This document shows positions 15,242-24,044 of a stretch of 28,598 nt of DNA, one piece after another. Under the pieces are notes generated by a model. That model was not told where the DNA came from and did no database searches. It saw only the letters and a program-made list of their open reading frames with translations. This stretch comes from SVTX01 sp045653805 (GTDB lineage: Bacteria > Bacillota > Clostridia > Oscillospirales > CAG-272). The translations under genes were made by a program, and so were the position numbers. The stretch spans positions 1 to 28,598 of the forward strand of contig JAZOMF010000020.1 of the NCBI GenBank assembly GCA_045653805.1, read 5' to 3'. Within the stretch, counting starts at the first letter, position 1. The number at the start of each line of letters is the position of its first letter.

Positions 15242-16578
15242 ACGTTCACCTCCTTGCCTTGAGTTGCTGCATTCATCGCAGCAATATCTTCTTCATCAAA
15301 GATGTGAACAAGAACTTCGGTAACTCTTCCGCCATCCACAGTTTTTGCAACAAACTCCATATTATTGAAGATGAATGACTCATCCTCCTCAGGAAGATGA
15401 CCAAGTGTTTCAAGCATAAAGGAAAGTAGGGGCTTTGATGCAAGATTACGCGGTGCACGACCAATTCCCATGCGTTCATAAGCGACAGAAACCAACATAT
15501 GTGTGTTGATCATATATCTATTACCGCCAAGCGCCTGGAAGTTTTTATCAACGACGTCTTCCTCGTCAAAGATTTCTCCAACAAGCTCCTCAAGAATATC
15601 CTCAATGGTAACAAGACCTACAACTTTTTTGTCATCGCCAAGAACCATTGCGATTTGCACTTTGTGCTCGCGCATATCATTTAAAAGCTCGTCAATTTTT
15701 GCAGACTTGCGAACACGGTAAGGTGGCGTTATTACGCTGCGCAATCTTACATTGGGATTCTTCTTATATTCAATCAAATATGTTCGTGTACGCAGAATTC
15801 CAACAACTCTTTCGGAGTTATCAGCTTTTACGGGCAAACGAGAATAGTTGGTATTGCGAATAGCGTTCAAAACTTCATTTGGTGTTGCGCTTAATCGAAT
15901 GTAATCGATATCCTTTTCCATTGTCATGATATCGCCAACTGTAGTTTTTGCAAATTCGAGCGCTGATTTAAGCATATCTCCCTGCTCCTCGTCAACAACG
16001 CCCTCTTCTTCCGCTGTTTCAATAATCTCGGTCAACTCATCCTCGGTAATAGACGGCTCCACCTCTTTGGCAGAAAACAGTCTTGTCGCCAAACTGGACA
16101 CTAAACCAAAGAAGGCGGAAAAAGGTCTTAGGATCTTCATTAGGAAGCGCAAAGATCTTTGAAAGAATAGCGAAACAGACTCACTTCTATCATTTGCAAA
16201 GCTTTTGGGAATCATCTCACTAAACAAAAAGATGACAACCGTACTCATGACAGAACAAATAACAGAAAATGCAAACGAATCCAAAAATTCATCTGTCTGG
16301 TTGAATTTTTCGCGAAAGATCTCGGTTGCTAAAATGGTAAACACTGAAGCGCCTGCAATCTTGGTAATGTTGTTACCAAGAAGAAGCGTAGTCAATGCCT
16401 TGTCGAACTTGCTAAGGACATACATAACCCCTTGGGCTTTTTTATTTCCGTCATCTGCAAGAGTCTTAATTTTGATCTTGTTAACTGCAGAAAACGAGCT
16501 TTCGGCAGCGGCAAAATAAGCGCCGCCTATAATACAAATAAAAAAGATGATCCATAAAGGTATACTGTCACTACCCAT
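15238..16578 (-). CDS. CNNM/CorC-HlyC family transporter (first of pair)
   Basis: A 446-residue paralogue of the following gene with the same order: CNNM transmembrane domain (about 5-190, GGAYFAAAESSFSAVNKIKI), two CBS domains with TVGDIMTMEKDIDYIRL and VVGLVTIEDILEELVGEI, and a C-terminal CorC_HlyC domain. It is probably involved in Mg2+ or related divalent cation efflux; two members side by side could form a heteromer because the family dimerises. The frame opens 27 codons earlier at 16659, but that stretch covers the promoter. The ATG at 16576-16578 has AAGGAG nine bases upstream and is chosen. A sigma-A promoter lies about 40 bp upstream. The stop overlaps the next start by 4 nt. Confidence 0.93.
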   Translation of the reverse strand: MGSDSIPLWIIFFICIIGGAYFAAAESSFSAVNKIKIKTLADDGNKKAQGVMYVLSKFDKALTTLLLGNNITKIAGASVFTILATEIFREKFNQTDEFLDSFAFSVICSVMSTVVIFLFSEMIPKSFANDRSESVSLFFQRSLRFLMKILRPFSAFFGLVSSLATRLFSAKEVEPSITEDELTEIIETAEEEGVVDEEQGDMLKSALEFAKTTVGDIMTMEKDIDYIRLSATPNEVLNAIRNTNYSRLPVKADNSERVVGILRTRTYLIEYKKNPNVRLRSVITPPYRVRKSAKIDELLNDMREHKVQIAMVLGDDKKVVGLVTIEDILEELVGEIFDEEDVVDKNFQALGGNRYMINTHMLVSVAYERMGIGRAPRNLASKPLLSFMLETLGHLPEEDESFIFNNMEFVAKTVDGGRVTEVLVHIFDEEDIAAMNAATQGKEVNV

Positions 16579-16612
16579 AAAAAAATACTCCTTATTTTTA
16601 AAATTACCAACT

Positions 16613-16641
16613 ATTGTACCATATATTAACCGTTTTGTCAA
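16613..16641 (-). promoter_or_regulatory. Sigma-A promoter of the CNNM gene pair
   Basis: Minus strand TTGACA (16636-16641), 17 bp, TACAAT (16613-16618). It begins TTGACAAAACG, exactly like the promoter at 13644-13672. Confidence 0.85.
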
Positions 16642-16710
16642 GATATTTACAATAAACATTCTTGCCGGAGAAATAATTTTTTGTGTTTTTATTAATTTTG
16701 CTTAAAGCTT

Positions 16711-16745
16711 AAACAAGGCAAGCCGAGCGGCTTGCCTTGTTTTTA
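16711..16745. terminator. Strong hairpin between giant lipoprotein and CNNM genes
   Basis: A perfect 15-bp inverted repeat (16711-16725 and 16728-16742; core CAAGGCAAGCCG) with a minimal loop. The plus-strand side has TTTTTATTAT after it; on the minus strand the tail is weaker (TTTAAGC). It probably acts together with the hairpin at 16758-16787 to end transcription of the minus-strand lipoprotein gene. Confidence 0.8.
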
Positions 16746-16757
16746 TTATAAGACGAA

Positions 16758-16787
16758 AAGAGAGCAGAACCGAAACTCTGCTCTCTT
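16758..16787 (-). terminator. Terminator of the giant Ig-like lipoprotein gene
   Basis: AAGAGAGCAGA (16758-16768) and TCTGCTCTCTT (16777-16787), an 11-bp perfect stem with an 8-nt loop. On the minus strand it is followed by TTCG after CTCTT, with further T residues. It is the first of two tandem terminators met by transcripts leaving the lipoprotein gene. Confidence 0.78.
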
Positions 16788-16810
16788 AAAAATTTTCACC
16801 TATGCCGGTG

Positions 16811-16848
16811 GGTTAGCGGCTTAAATGCACAACGCCAAGCCACTAACC
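16811..16848. other. Hairpin in the 3' region of the giant lipoprotein gene
   Basis: GGTTAGCGGCTT (16811-16822) pairs with AAGCCACTAACC (16837-16848) apart from one C-A mismatch. The loop is 14 nt. It lies 28 bases past the lipoprotein stop and before the tandem terminators. There is no U-tract, so it is more likely a 3' end stabilising structure or a small repeat. Confidence 0.5.
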
Positions 16849-16876
16849 TCTATTTGGCGGAAGGTAACTTTAAAAT

Positions 16877-19800
16877 TTATTTCTTGATGTCGTAATACTC
16901 CATTATAATGTTTGCTCCCAAGGAGGTATAGTACATAGTAATAGTATCTCCCGTGTAGAACTTTTGATCAAGAGGAGTACACTCCATCTTCGCATTAACG
17001 TATCCCAAGCCTCCGGTGTTCGTTTCAAACAAGGGAGCGGTCTTCAATGCGGAATAAGAAGGATTCTGCGTGATATTGTTAATCGTCGTATCACGAACCG
17101 TGGTTTGGAATGTGGTAGTGTTTTCGGGATGATGCGACTGCATGCCCACTACACCGTCCTTGGTGTACTTCACGTTGGGAGTCGTTCCCTTCAACGAAGT
17201 GCCGGTGTTACCCATAGCAACCATTACCATATTTATGGTCTCTACTCCCTGAATATGCCCGGTGGAGGTAAACGATTTACCGTTTCCAATAGTTGCGCTC
17301 AACGCTCTGACCTGAGCGGCAATCTGAGTCTGTCCCACGGCCACGAACCATGCCTCCTGACCGGTAACGTAGCTCCAGAGCTCACTCGCCTTATCAACGT
17401 TCACTTCCATACCGCAGGTTCTGCTGCAAGGCTCATTGACCTCATTTACCTGCGCAATAATAACGGGACCTCCGCACTTAGCAAGGAAGGAATCCTCAAT
17501 ATTGATCACGAGGTTAGGAATGTAATCCCAAGTCAGCTCCTTTGTTCCACCCTTGCTGGTTTGATGCTTGTTCTCAGCCCAGAGGTAGAGGTGACTCTGC
17601 CATGAGTTATAGAAGTTGACCTTCTCAAGATTGACGGTAGTTCCAACCATATCTACGGTCATTGACGTCATATACGAATCAACGTTTACGTTATATACGT
17701 TGGCAACCAATTCAGCAATCTCAAAGCAGGTAAGACCTCTCATGTGTCTTTCACTTGCCGACTGCTCATTCGAGTGGGGATCATTATCTCTCGTTGCAAG
17801 ATCTCTGATGGTAATTTGGAATTCCGCAAATGCTTCCTTCGTCTTCTCCTCTCTGATATAGTTGTGGGACAATTTGGAGTTTTCTATTCTGATAAAGTCA
17901 GATGATCCTGCTTCGTCGTCATTGTTAGCAACATTGTTGGGAACTATGTTGGGCAGATTATACGAATATATGGAATAGTAGTTACCGTATATTGTAAACG
18001 TCTTCTCGTCAGGATTGAGCTGACGGTTAAATATTCCGTGGTTTTCGTAAAAGCCTTGGTTAACGCCATTTTCATCTATGTAGCAATATTCAGGGGGAAT
18101 ATCGCTCTTCATAGGATCCTCGTCATACTGAACGTTCATATTTCCGTGCAACACGATAGAAGCAAGCTTTTCAGGTCTTGTAATACCTCTGTCTGCAAGG
18201 AAATCATCAACTACCTTAACCTGATCGATCGAATTCGAAGTGCCGAAACACTTCTCCGTAATATCACGGGAAACGTTGGTCATAACGTTGAGCTCCCATG
18301 CATTGTGGATATTGTATCCGTCAACTACGGTTACGGTGTGAGACTTCTTGAGAGAAGTAGTTTCGGGTGTTCCCGCAAGACGCACCTCAAGGCGGAAGGT
18401 CTTGCCAATAGCGTCTTCGGTAAACTGGTACGAGTTATTGGAAGAGTCAAACGAAACCATACCGTTAACGGCGTCAAGTCTTGTTTCCACTCCATTCTCG
18501 ATCTGGTAAACGACAACCTCAAAGCTTCTCTTGCTACCGTCCGTCTCTACAACGTCATCGTTAACGTCAAGCTCGACAACGTCAAGATAGAAGTAGTACG
18601 GATTGTCGTCACCTACAAAGTAGGGACTGGTCATATCCTTAAAGTTCTTCTTGTAGCTATCTCTTGCAACAACAGAGTCGGGGAGCAGAACTCCGACAAC
18701 AACTCCGGTCGATTCGGGAAGCTCTTCAACAGTGATATTCATAGAGGTTCTGGCGCCCAAAAACTCAACCCAAAGCGTTACGTTTTCGCCTGCCTTAGAT
18801 GTATCAATATCATTTTTGCTGTCAAAGACCTTGAGATCGGGGTGATTTTTATCAACGTAGATATAATAGTTGACCTTATTGGTGTCATCATTGGCATCGT
18901 CGCCATCATCATAAGTTACCTTAACGACAATTTCGGACGTGTCAACCTGCTTGTCCTTGAAGACCGTGTCATTTACAGATCCCGCTACGATCTCAATCTC
19001 CTTGATTCCTCTGACAACGAAGTTTACGCTTGTATCGAACCTGTACTTGATCTGATTATACTGGTCCAAATTAAGTATGCCCGCTGCATACAAAGCGTCG
19101 TAATCGTGGTTTACAGAAATACCGTCAATGTAAACAAACGAAATTGCCTGCGCGCCTGCTTTACTTGTATTAACGCCCTTGTAGTCAACTGTTAAATAAC
19201 CGTTTGTTGCCGTTGTCTCACCCGGCTTGGGCAAAGGAAGAGGAACGAGATATGCCTCACCGTTATCGTAGTACAAGGTAAGACTCATAGACGAGAAGTC
19301 AATAGTTGTTCCCTGCATAACAAGCGCAGGAATTGTGCTGTTAAGCGCGGATATTCTTACAACCGTGATCTGGGCAAGATTAATGGAATCGGAGAATTTC
19401 TCACTATCACTATATTTATAAGTAACGGTAAGTTTTGTTGAGCCCTTAGCGGTACCGGTACAAGTTACACCGGTAAGCTCAGATGCCTTCTTCTGCTCTC
19501 TGTCGCCATTAGAGTAAGTGATGTCAAGAACAAGTCCCGAAACGTCAACCTCATAGCCAACTCTCAGCGTAGTGCTGACAGAGCCCGGAAGTATCTTAAC
19601 AGATGTTATCGATCTTACGTAGTAAGAAACAGGCTGCTTAAAGCCAAGATATTCAACGGTAAAGGTCTTGTCGCCCGCAGCGGAGGTATCGGGAGTAGAT
19701 ACCGATATATCACTCACATCAACCACGCGGGAAGAGTTATCGGAGAAGATTGCTGTAACCTTTATTTTTGAAAGGTCAAGAGCCTCGCCCTTATTTACAA

Positions 19801-21616
19801 CGGAAGCAACTCCGCTAATCTCAAGACGAGAGATGGGAAGAACGGTAACCTTTTCGGTAGCGCTCTTTTCACCGCCGTCCTCGGTATAGGTTACGGTAAA
19901 TTCAACCTCACCGGCTGCACCTGTTTCAATAGCAGTTACAGTGAAATTGGTGATCTTTTCTTCAGTCTGGTTGCCGTAAATTGCATATACGTTTATGCTG
20001 TTTGTGTTATATACGCCGCCAAGGCCGATAGTCTTGTTCCAGCTTCGGATCTCAATTCTGAGAAGCTCGGGAGGAGTAGACGAAATAATAAGGCTTGCGC
20101 TAAACTCTCCGTGCTCACCATTATAGGAAACTACGAGAGTTTTAGCCTCTTCGCTGTTAATATCAATGTCGTCAACGTTGGTAGTTATACCCTCAGAGAG
20201 AACTATCTCTGTTTCATGGCTGTCATCATAGATTCCATACACTACCAATTTAGAGATATCTATGGGTTCACCCGCCTGGACTGTCTTGCTAACGCCCTCA
20301 AATCTTATAGCGGTGATCACGCATACCTTAACCGCGTATTCAATAGTTTTATCGAGGTAGGTTACGGCAAGCTTCTGCTCGCCGGCAACGTTTACGTCAA
20401 TGCTTCCAAGAGAGAGATCAGCAAAATCCAAGGAATCGGTGGAGCCGTCTGTGTATTTAACGCTCACCTTGATATTGCTGAGGTCAAGAGCTGCGCCCTT
20501 GAAGATCTCCTTATCAACAGTACCGTCAACAACGGTAAGAGTTTCTACACCGATAACGGTTATCTTAACGGTAGTTTCAACCTTCTCACCGGTTTCGGCG
20601 TTCTCATAAGACACTGTAAGATCCTGCTCGCCAAGAGTTGCAGTGCTTATATTACCAAGCTTAAGGTCTGCTGCGGTCAAGGACTTCCGACCACCGTCGC
20701 TGAATTCAACCAAGGCAGTGATACCGCTTGTGTCAACCTCGCCGCCAATCTTGACTGTTTCAGAGTAAGAACCCTTATTTACAGTCAAAGAAACCATGCC
20801 TACAACCTCTACAGGGTACTCAATGGTTATACCCTTATAGGTTACAGAAAGTGATTTCTTGCCGTATGTAGTGGTATCAACTGTACCAACGGAAAGATTG
20901 TATGCTTCAACTACCTCACCCTTGCCGTTTTCATACTCAACGGCAACCTGAATCTTGGAGGTATCGAGAGTTTCGCCAACGTTAAGCTTATTCTTAACGC
21001 TGCCTCCGATTACGGTTATGGAGGAAATAGGAGCTACGGTGATCTGAACGCTATCAGTAAGCTCTGTATTTGCGGTGTAAGTTACCATAAAGGTCTTTTC
21101 GCCTGCAGCAGAGGTATCGATAGCGGTGAAGGTATACTCGTCAGCCTTAAGCGCCGACGTGGTACCGTTGCTGTAAGTAGCCTCTACCTGCAATGTGGTA
21201 AAATCAGGATCCTGACCAATATAATAGTCAAGATTAATAGATCCGGGAACGATTTTGATAGAAGTTACCACAGGAGTGCCGTCTTCCTCGACTACGTTCA
21301 CCTTAAAATCAACGGAAACGCCTTTATAAGTAACGGTTACAGTTTTTTCGCCTGCAGAGGATGTATCCACTGCACTAACTGTAACGTCGGAATAACCGAC
21401 TTCTTTGGTGGTGTTGTCTTCAAATACAACCTTCACCTTAATTCCTGAAAAATCAGGAGTTTCACCAACCTTGACTTGGGTCGGAACGCTTTCGCTTACT
21501 ATTTCAATGGACTTTACGTTCTCACCGTTGTCGGTGGTAGGGTTATTAATGCATGCTGCCAAGCCAAGCAGAGCCGCAAGCACAACAACAACTAAAATGA
21601 GTATATTTTTTTTCAT
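16877..21616 (-). CDS. Giant lipoprotein with 11 bacterial Ig-like repeats
   Basis: A 1,579-residue secreted lipoprotein. A hydrophobic signal ends in LAAC, with Cys22 as the likely lipid anchor. Residues about 34-960 form 11 tandem Ig-like repeats of roughly 75-115 residues resembling Big_3 domains. Each starts like 'v.sIeI..gs', has 'vG...DtS.i.V.v.ysdG' in the middle, and ends '..vDTS.aGek.ltVtYkg...'. Repeats 10 and 11 are longer through insertions. The C-terminal 600 residues are not repeats; alternating short hydrophobic segments (IVLHGNMNV, FTIYGNYYSIYS, NLVINIEDSFLAKCGGPVI) suggest a beta-helix-like domain, but I cannot name it. AAGGAG lies 11 nt before the ATG. The 185 bp upstream hold no clear terminator, so it may be read with the ABC/Ig operon. 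A stalk-and-tip surface protein is the natural inference. Confidence 0.88.
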   Translation of the reverse strand: MKKNILILVVVVLAALLGLAACINNPTTDNGENVKSIEIVSESVPTQVKVGETPDFSGIKVKVVFEDNTTKEVGYSDVTVSAVDTSSAGEKTVTVTYKGVSVDFKVNVVEEDGTPVVTSIKIVPGSINLDYYIGQDPDFTTLQVEATYSNGTTSALKADEYTFTAIDTSAAGEKTFMVTYTANTELTDSVQITVAPISSITVIGGSVKNKLNVGETLDTSKIQVAVEYENGKGEVVEAYNLSVGTVDTTTYGKKSLSVTYKGITIEYPVEVVGMVSLTVNKGSYSETVKIGGEVDTSGITALVEFSDGGRKSLTAADLKLGNISTATLGEQDLTVSYENAETGEKVETTVKITVIGVETLTVVDGTVDKEIFKGAALDLSNIKVSVKYTDGSTDSLDFADLSLGSIDVNVAGEQKLAVTYLDKTIEYAVKVCVITAIRFEGVSKTVQAGEPIDISKLVVYGIYDDSHETEIVLSEGITTNVDDIDINSEEAKTLVVSYNGEHGEFSASLIISSTPPELLRIEIRSWNKTIGLGGVYNTNSINVYAIYGNQTEEKITNFTVTAIETGAAGEVEFTVTYTEDGGEKSATEKVTVLPISRLEISGVASVVNKGEALDLSKIKVTAIFSDNSSRVVDVSDISVSTPDTSAAGDKTFTVEYLGFKQPVSYYVRSITSVKILPGSVSTTLRVGYEVDVSGLVLDITYSNGDREQKKASELTGVTCTGTAKGSTKLTVTYKYSDSEKFSDSINLAQITVVRISALNSTIPALVMQGTTIDFSSMSLTLYYDNGEAYLVPLPLPKPGETTATNGYLTVDYKGVNTSKAGAQAISFVYIDGISVNHDYDALYAAGILNLDQYNQIKYRFDTSVNFVVRGIKEIEIVAGSVNDTVFKDKQVDTSEIVVKVTYDDGDDANDDTNKVNYYIYVDKNHPDLKVFDSKNDIDTSKAGENVTLWVEFLGARTSMNITVEELPESTGVVVGVLLPDSVVARDSYKKNFKDMTSPYFVGDDNPYYFYLDVVELDVNDDVVETDGSKRSFEVVVYQIENGVETRLDAVNGMVSFDSSNNSYQFTEDAIGKTFRLEVRLAGTPETTSLKKSHTVTVVDGYNIHNAWELNVMTNVSRDITEKCFGTSNSIDQVKVVDDFLADRGITRPEKLASIVLHGNMNVQYDEDPMKSDIPPEYCYIDENGVNQGFYENHGIFNRQLNPDEKTFTIYGNYYSIYSYNLPNIVPNNVANNDDEAGSSDFIRIENSKLSHNYIREEKTKEAFAEFQITIRDLATRDNDPHSNEQSASERHMRGLTCFEIAELVANVYNVNVDSYMTSMTVDMVGTTVNLEKVNFYNSWQSHLYLWAENKHQTSKGGTKELTWDYIPNLVINIEDSFLAKCGGPVIIAQVNEVNEPCSRTCGMEVNVDKASELWSYVTGQEAWFVAVGQTQIAAQVRALSATIGNGKSFTSTGHIQGVETINMVMVAMGNTGTSLKGTTPNVKYTKDGVVGMQSHHPENTTTFQTTVRDTTINNITQNPSYSALKTAPLFETNTGGLGYVNAKMECTPLDQKFYTGDTITMYYTSLGANIIMEYYDIKK

Positions 21617-21801
21617 TTGGGGATTCTCCTTTCAACAATTCACTTTGAAACAAAGCAAATTTGTTTTCTGGTTTAATGCGTTGTCATATTTTAAATAATA
21701 TAAATTATGGCAAATATTGGACTGTCTTAATTATGCGACCATCTCGCACGGGATATATTTTGCACCTTCCTTTCCCTATATTGATTATTTAATCGACGGT
21801 G

Positions 21802-22197
21802 CTATCTTGCGATAATCAAAATAGTGTCCTCGGCATTACTGCCGTCGGTCGCTATTACTCTTATCTTTAATGCACCGGGACTGGTAAATGTAACTATTCC
21901 GTTTTCGTCTACAGTGGCGTAATCTACCTCTTCATAAGCAAAATCTACTGCCATCTTTGTAGCATCGTCCGGATAAACACGATAATCTATTTTAACACGT
22001 CTCTCCCCATTTTCATCGGGATAAATAACTATATAGTCTCCAAGTGTTTCGCTGTATTTCTGTCCTTCGTTGGTGATTTCTATACGCTCAACGGAGATAA
22101 CCTCTTCAAACACCTTGAACTGCAATCCAAAGAAGCTTACAAGGGCGATAGAAGCTACGTATATAAGTGCAATAATAATAACTACTGATTTTTTCAC
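21802..22197 (-). CDS. Small membrane-anchored Ig-like (Big_2-type) protein
   Basis: A 131-residue protein with one N-terminal transmembrane segment (about residues 5-26) without a lipobox, so probably a signal anchor. It is followed by an extracytoplasmic domain whose end (VDYATVDENGIVTFTSPGALKIRVIATDG) matches the Big_2 Ig-like pattern 'atVd..GvVt...pG.a.I.a.a.dg'. The start is a GTG at 22195-22197, two bases after the permease stop codon; the site AAGGAG lies inside the permease's last codons, so translation is coupled. Its tight link with the ABC genes suggests it works with the transporter, perhaps as an external accessory or substrate-binding subunit. That role is inference from position. 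Confidence 0.8.
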   Translation of the reverse strand: MKKSVVIIIALIYVASIALVSFFGLQFKVFEEVISVERIEITNEGQKYSETLGDYIVIYPDENGERRVKIDYRVYPDDATKMAVDFAYEEVDYATVDENGIVTFTSPGALKIRVIATDGSNAEDTILIIAR

Positions 22198-22199
22198 AA

Positions 22200-24044
22200 T
22201 TATTTCTCCTTATAATAAAGCTTCAGCATTGAGAAGAACATCCAGGTTCGATAGATAAGCGCACCAAGGGCTACAAAAATAAGCTTGGAATAAACGTGGC
22301 CTTCTCCCTCAAAAAGGAGTAGGAATATTGCCACCGCGGTAAGGAAAGAAATCAAAAACGCGGAGACGGTGGATTTAGTTTCGTTAGGGTTAGAAACTGT
22401 GCTTCCCACGCTTGCGTAAAGCCGCCTTTGAGGATTCATCAGGTCAAGCTGCGCAGAATAAAACATGTGGGCTATGAAAATAAATTCTATTGCTAAAATT
22501 ATATGTACCACATCCACTATTGTCAAGGGCAAAGTCGTCAACAGCACGGGTGCGGTCGCGAGAATAGCTAACGCTCCAAACGTAGTGTTAGGCAACAGCT
22601 TGGCAACTACGGGCAACGTGTATTTTGAGGGCAGAGTCTTGATAAGATAGCTGCTCTGTCCATCTCTCGAAAACAGGCTTGCTATAGAACAGTTGGAGTT
22701 CAAGACAACAAGAAGTATGATAAGCAGGTTAAACGCAATTATCATGTTGTCTCCCATTTCTCTGGTTTTCATAGCAAGGAATATCTTGTTAAGAAGGAAA
22801 ATGAGCATGGGAACGGAGATCAAAACTCCTACGTTAGCAAATATTGTATTTGTGTTTTTAACGGTAATGAGGAAATTAGTATAAACAGAAGAGAAAACCT
22901 TAGTTTTAGCCCTGTTTTTCTTGGGCTTAACGCTCTTCTTGAGATACTCAAAGGGAGTACTCGCCATCTTGTAGAAAAGAGGACGAACGATAAGTAATCC
23001 CATTCCCAATATCGTCAATGTCACCGCTAACAACGAGCAAAACGTGGTAGCAGTTTGAGGTATGTCATATTTGATCGGGGTGAAAGAATTACCTGTGGGC
23101 TCACTACCCATGATCATATTGGTAAGCTTAAAGTTCGACTGCAATATAGGCTTCAATCCTCCGTCAATGACAGTCTTAACGCCGTCATTTTCGGCAAGGA
23201 ATTTGCCAACGGCGTCAAAAACGCCTCGGAATTGATTTCCAAACAATCCAACAACGTCAGAATAGAGCTGCAAGAAATTATCATAGAACGGCTTGGATTC
23301 GCTTTCATATCCCGAATAAACATCCAGGAAATTCATTATCTTCCAGAAAAACGAGCTCCATTCAGCAACTAAGTCAATATTGTCGGGGATGAGCGAAATG
23401 CCAACGAACACCGCCAGCACCACAAGAGTTACGGTGAGAACAAGCGCCGTTATCTGAAGCCATTTCTGCTGTCGAAAGAAATTGCCTATCCACATAGCGG
23501 GGATAGATAACACGGCACCAATAGCAACCGTGAACAAAGATATCCAAAGCACGCAGAACAGCATCCAGATATATGGCCACGCGGAATTATAAGAACCCTC
23601 CCAGAAGTATCCCATAGTTATGAAATACGCCAAAAACATGGGAACAACAAAGGAAAGACTTCTCTTCACTTCAAATATAAAAAATATGATCAGCTTGGAA
23701 AGATAAACCTGCAAGGGGGTACACGGCAGAGTTAAAAGCACGGCATTATCTCTTGCATAGTACATAGATTTGGTAAGACCTGCGGTGCAGGATATTATCG
23801 ACATCACAAGCATCGCAGAAAAGACCAGTGATATAACGCTAAGAGGTGCAACGCTTCCGTTGAGAGAAAGAAGGCTCTTATATACGATAAGAAACGCTCC
23901 GCAAAGAACGACTATCAAAACGAACTTTAAAATTTCTCCAAGAGAAGCGAGCATAATGTTGAAAAACTTTAAATTGCTCTTATAACGCTTTAGGTTCAAC
24001 TGCTCCTTCAACTGCATCATTACAAGAATGTAAAGGCTTTTCAT
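22200..24044 (-). CDS. ABC exporter permease
   Basis: A 614-residue polytopic protein with about a dozen predicted transmembrane segments. The N-terminal cytoplasmic stretch MKSLYILVMMQLKEQLNLKR leads into the first helix. Conserved-looking features are 'TKSMYYARDNAVLLTLPCTP' after the third helix and 'SRDGQSSYLIKTLPSKY' in the second half. These two related segments suggest a duplicated half-transporter of the putative ABC exporter (ABC_tran_2-like) class. No nucleotide-binding domain is present; that is supplied by the upstream gene, whose stop overlaps this ATG by 4 nt. Substrate is unknown. Relatives are commonly annotated only as ABC exporter permeases. Presence of the coupled Ig-like protein downstream points to envelope-related export. 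Confidence 0.82.
   Translation of the reverse strand: MKSLYILVMMQLKEQLNLKRYKSNLKFFNIMLASLGEILKFVLIVVLCGAFLIVYKSLLSLNGSVAPLSVISLVFSAMLVMSIISCTAGLTKSMYYARDNAVLLTLPCTPLQVYLSKLIIFFIFEVKRSLSFVVPMFLAYFITMGYFWEGSYNSAWPYIWMLFCVLWISLFTVAIGAVLSIPAMWIGNFFRQQKWLQITALVLTVTLVVLAVFVGISLIPDNIDLVAEWSSFFWKIMNFLDVYSGYESESKPFYDNFLQLYSDVVGLFGNQFRGVFDAVGKFLAENDGVKTVIDGGLKPILQSNFKLTNMIMGSEPTGNSFTPIKYDIPQTATTFCSLLAVTLTILGMGLLIVRPLFYKMASTPFEYLKKSVKPKKNRAKTKVFSSVYTNFLITVKNTNTIFANVGVLISVPMLIFLLNKIFLAMKTREMGDNMIIAFNLLIILLVVLNSNCSIASLFSRDGQSSYLIKTLPSKYTLPVVAKLLPNTTFGALAILATAPVLLTTLPLTIVDVVHIILAIEFIFIAHMFYSAQLDLMNPQRRLYASVGSTVSNPNETKSTVSAFLISFLTAVAIFLLLFEGEGHVYSKLIFVALGALIYRTWMFFSMLKLYYKEK

Noticed and set aside
18038..19195. 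385-codon plus-strand open frame opposite the giant lipoprotein gene
   Set aside because: It is antisense to strongly patterned Ig-like repeats, has no ribosome binding site, and its translation lacks any domain pattern. It exists because the sense codons happen to leave the opposite frame open.
20111..20854. 247-codon plus-strand frame opposite Ig repeats
   Set aside because: Same reason: shadow of the repeat-coding strand, no start signal, no protein-like features.
21617..21801. Separate promoter or terminator between the small Ig protein and the giant lipoprotein
   Set aside because: Only a 5-bp dyad (21734-21748) without U-tract and no -35/-10 pair at 16-18 bp spacing could be found, so neither is claimed.
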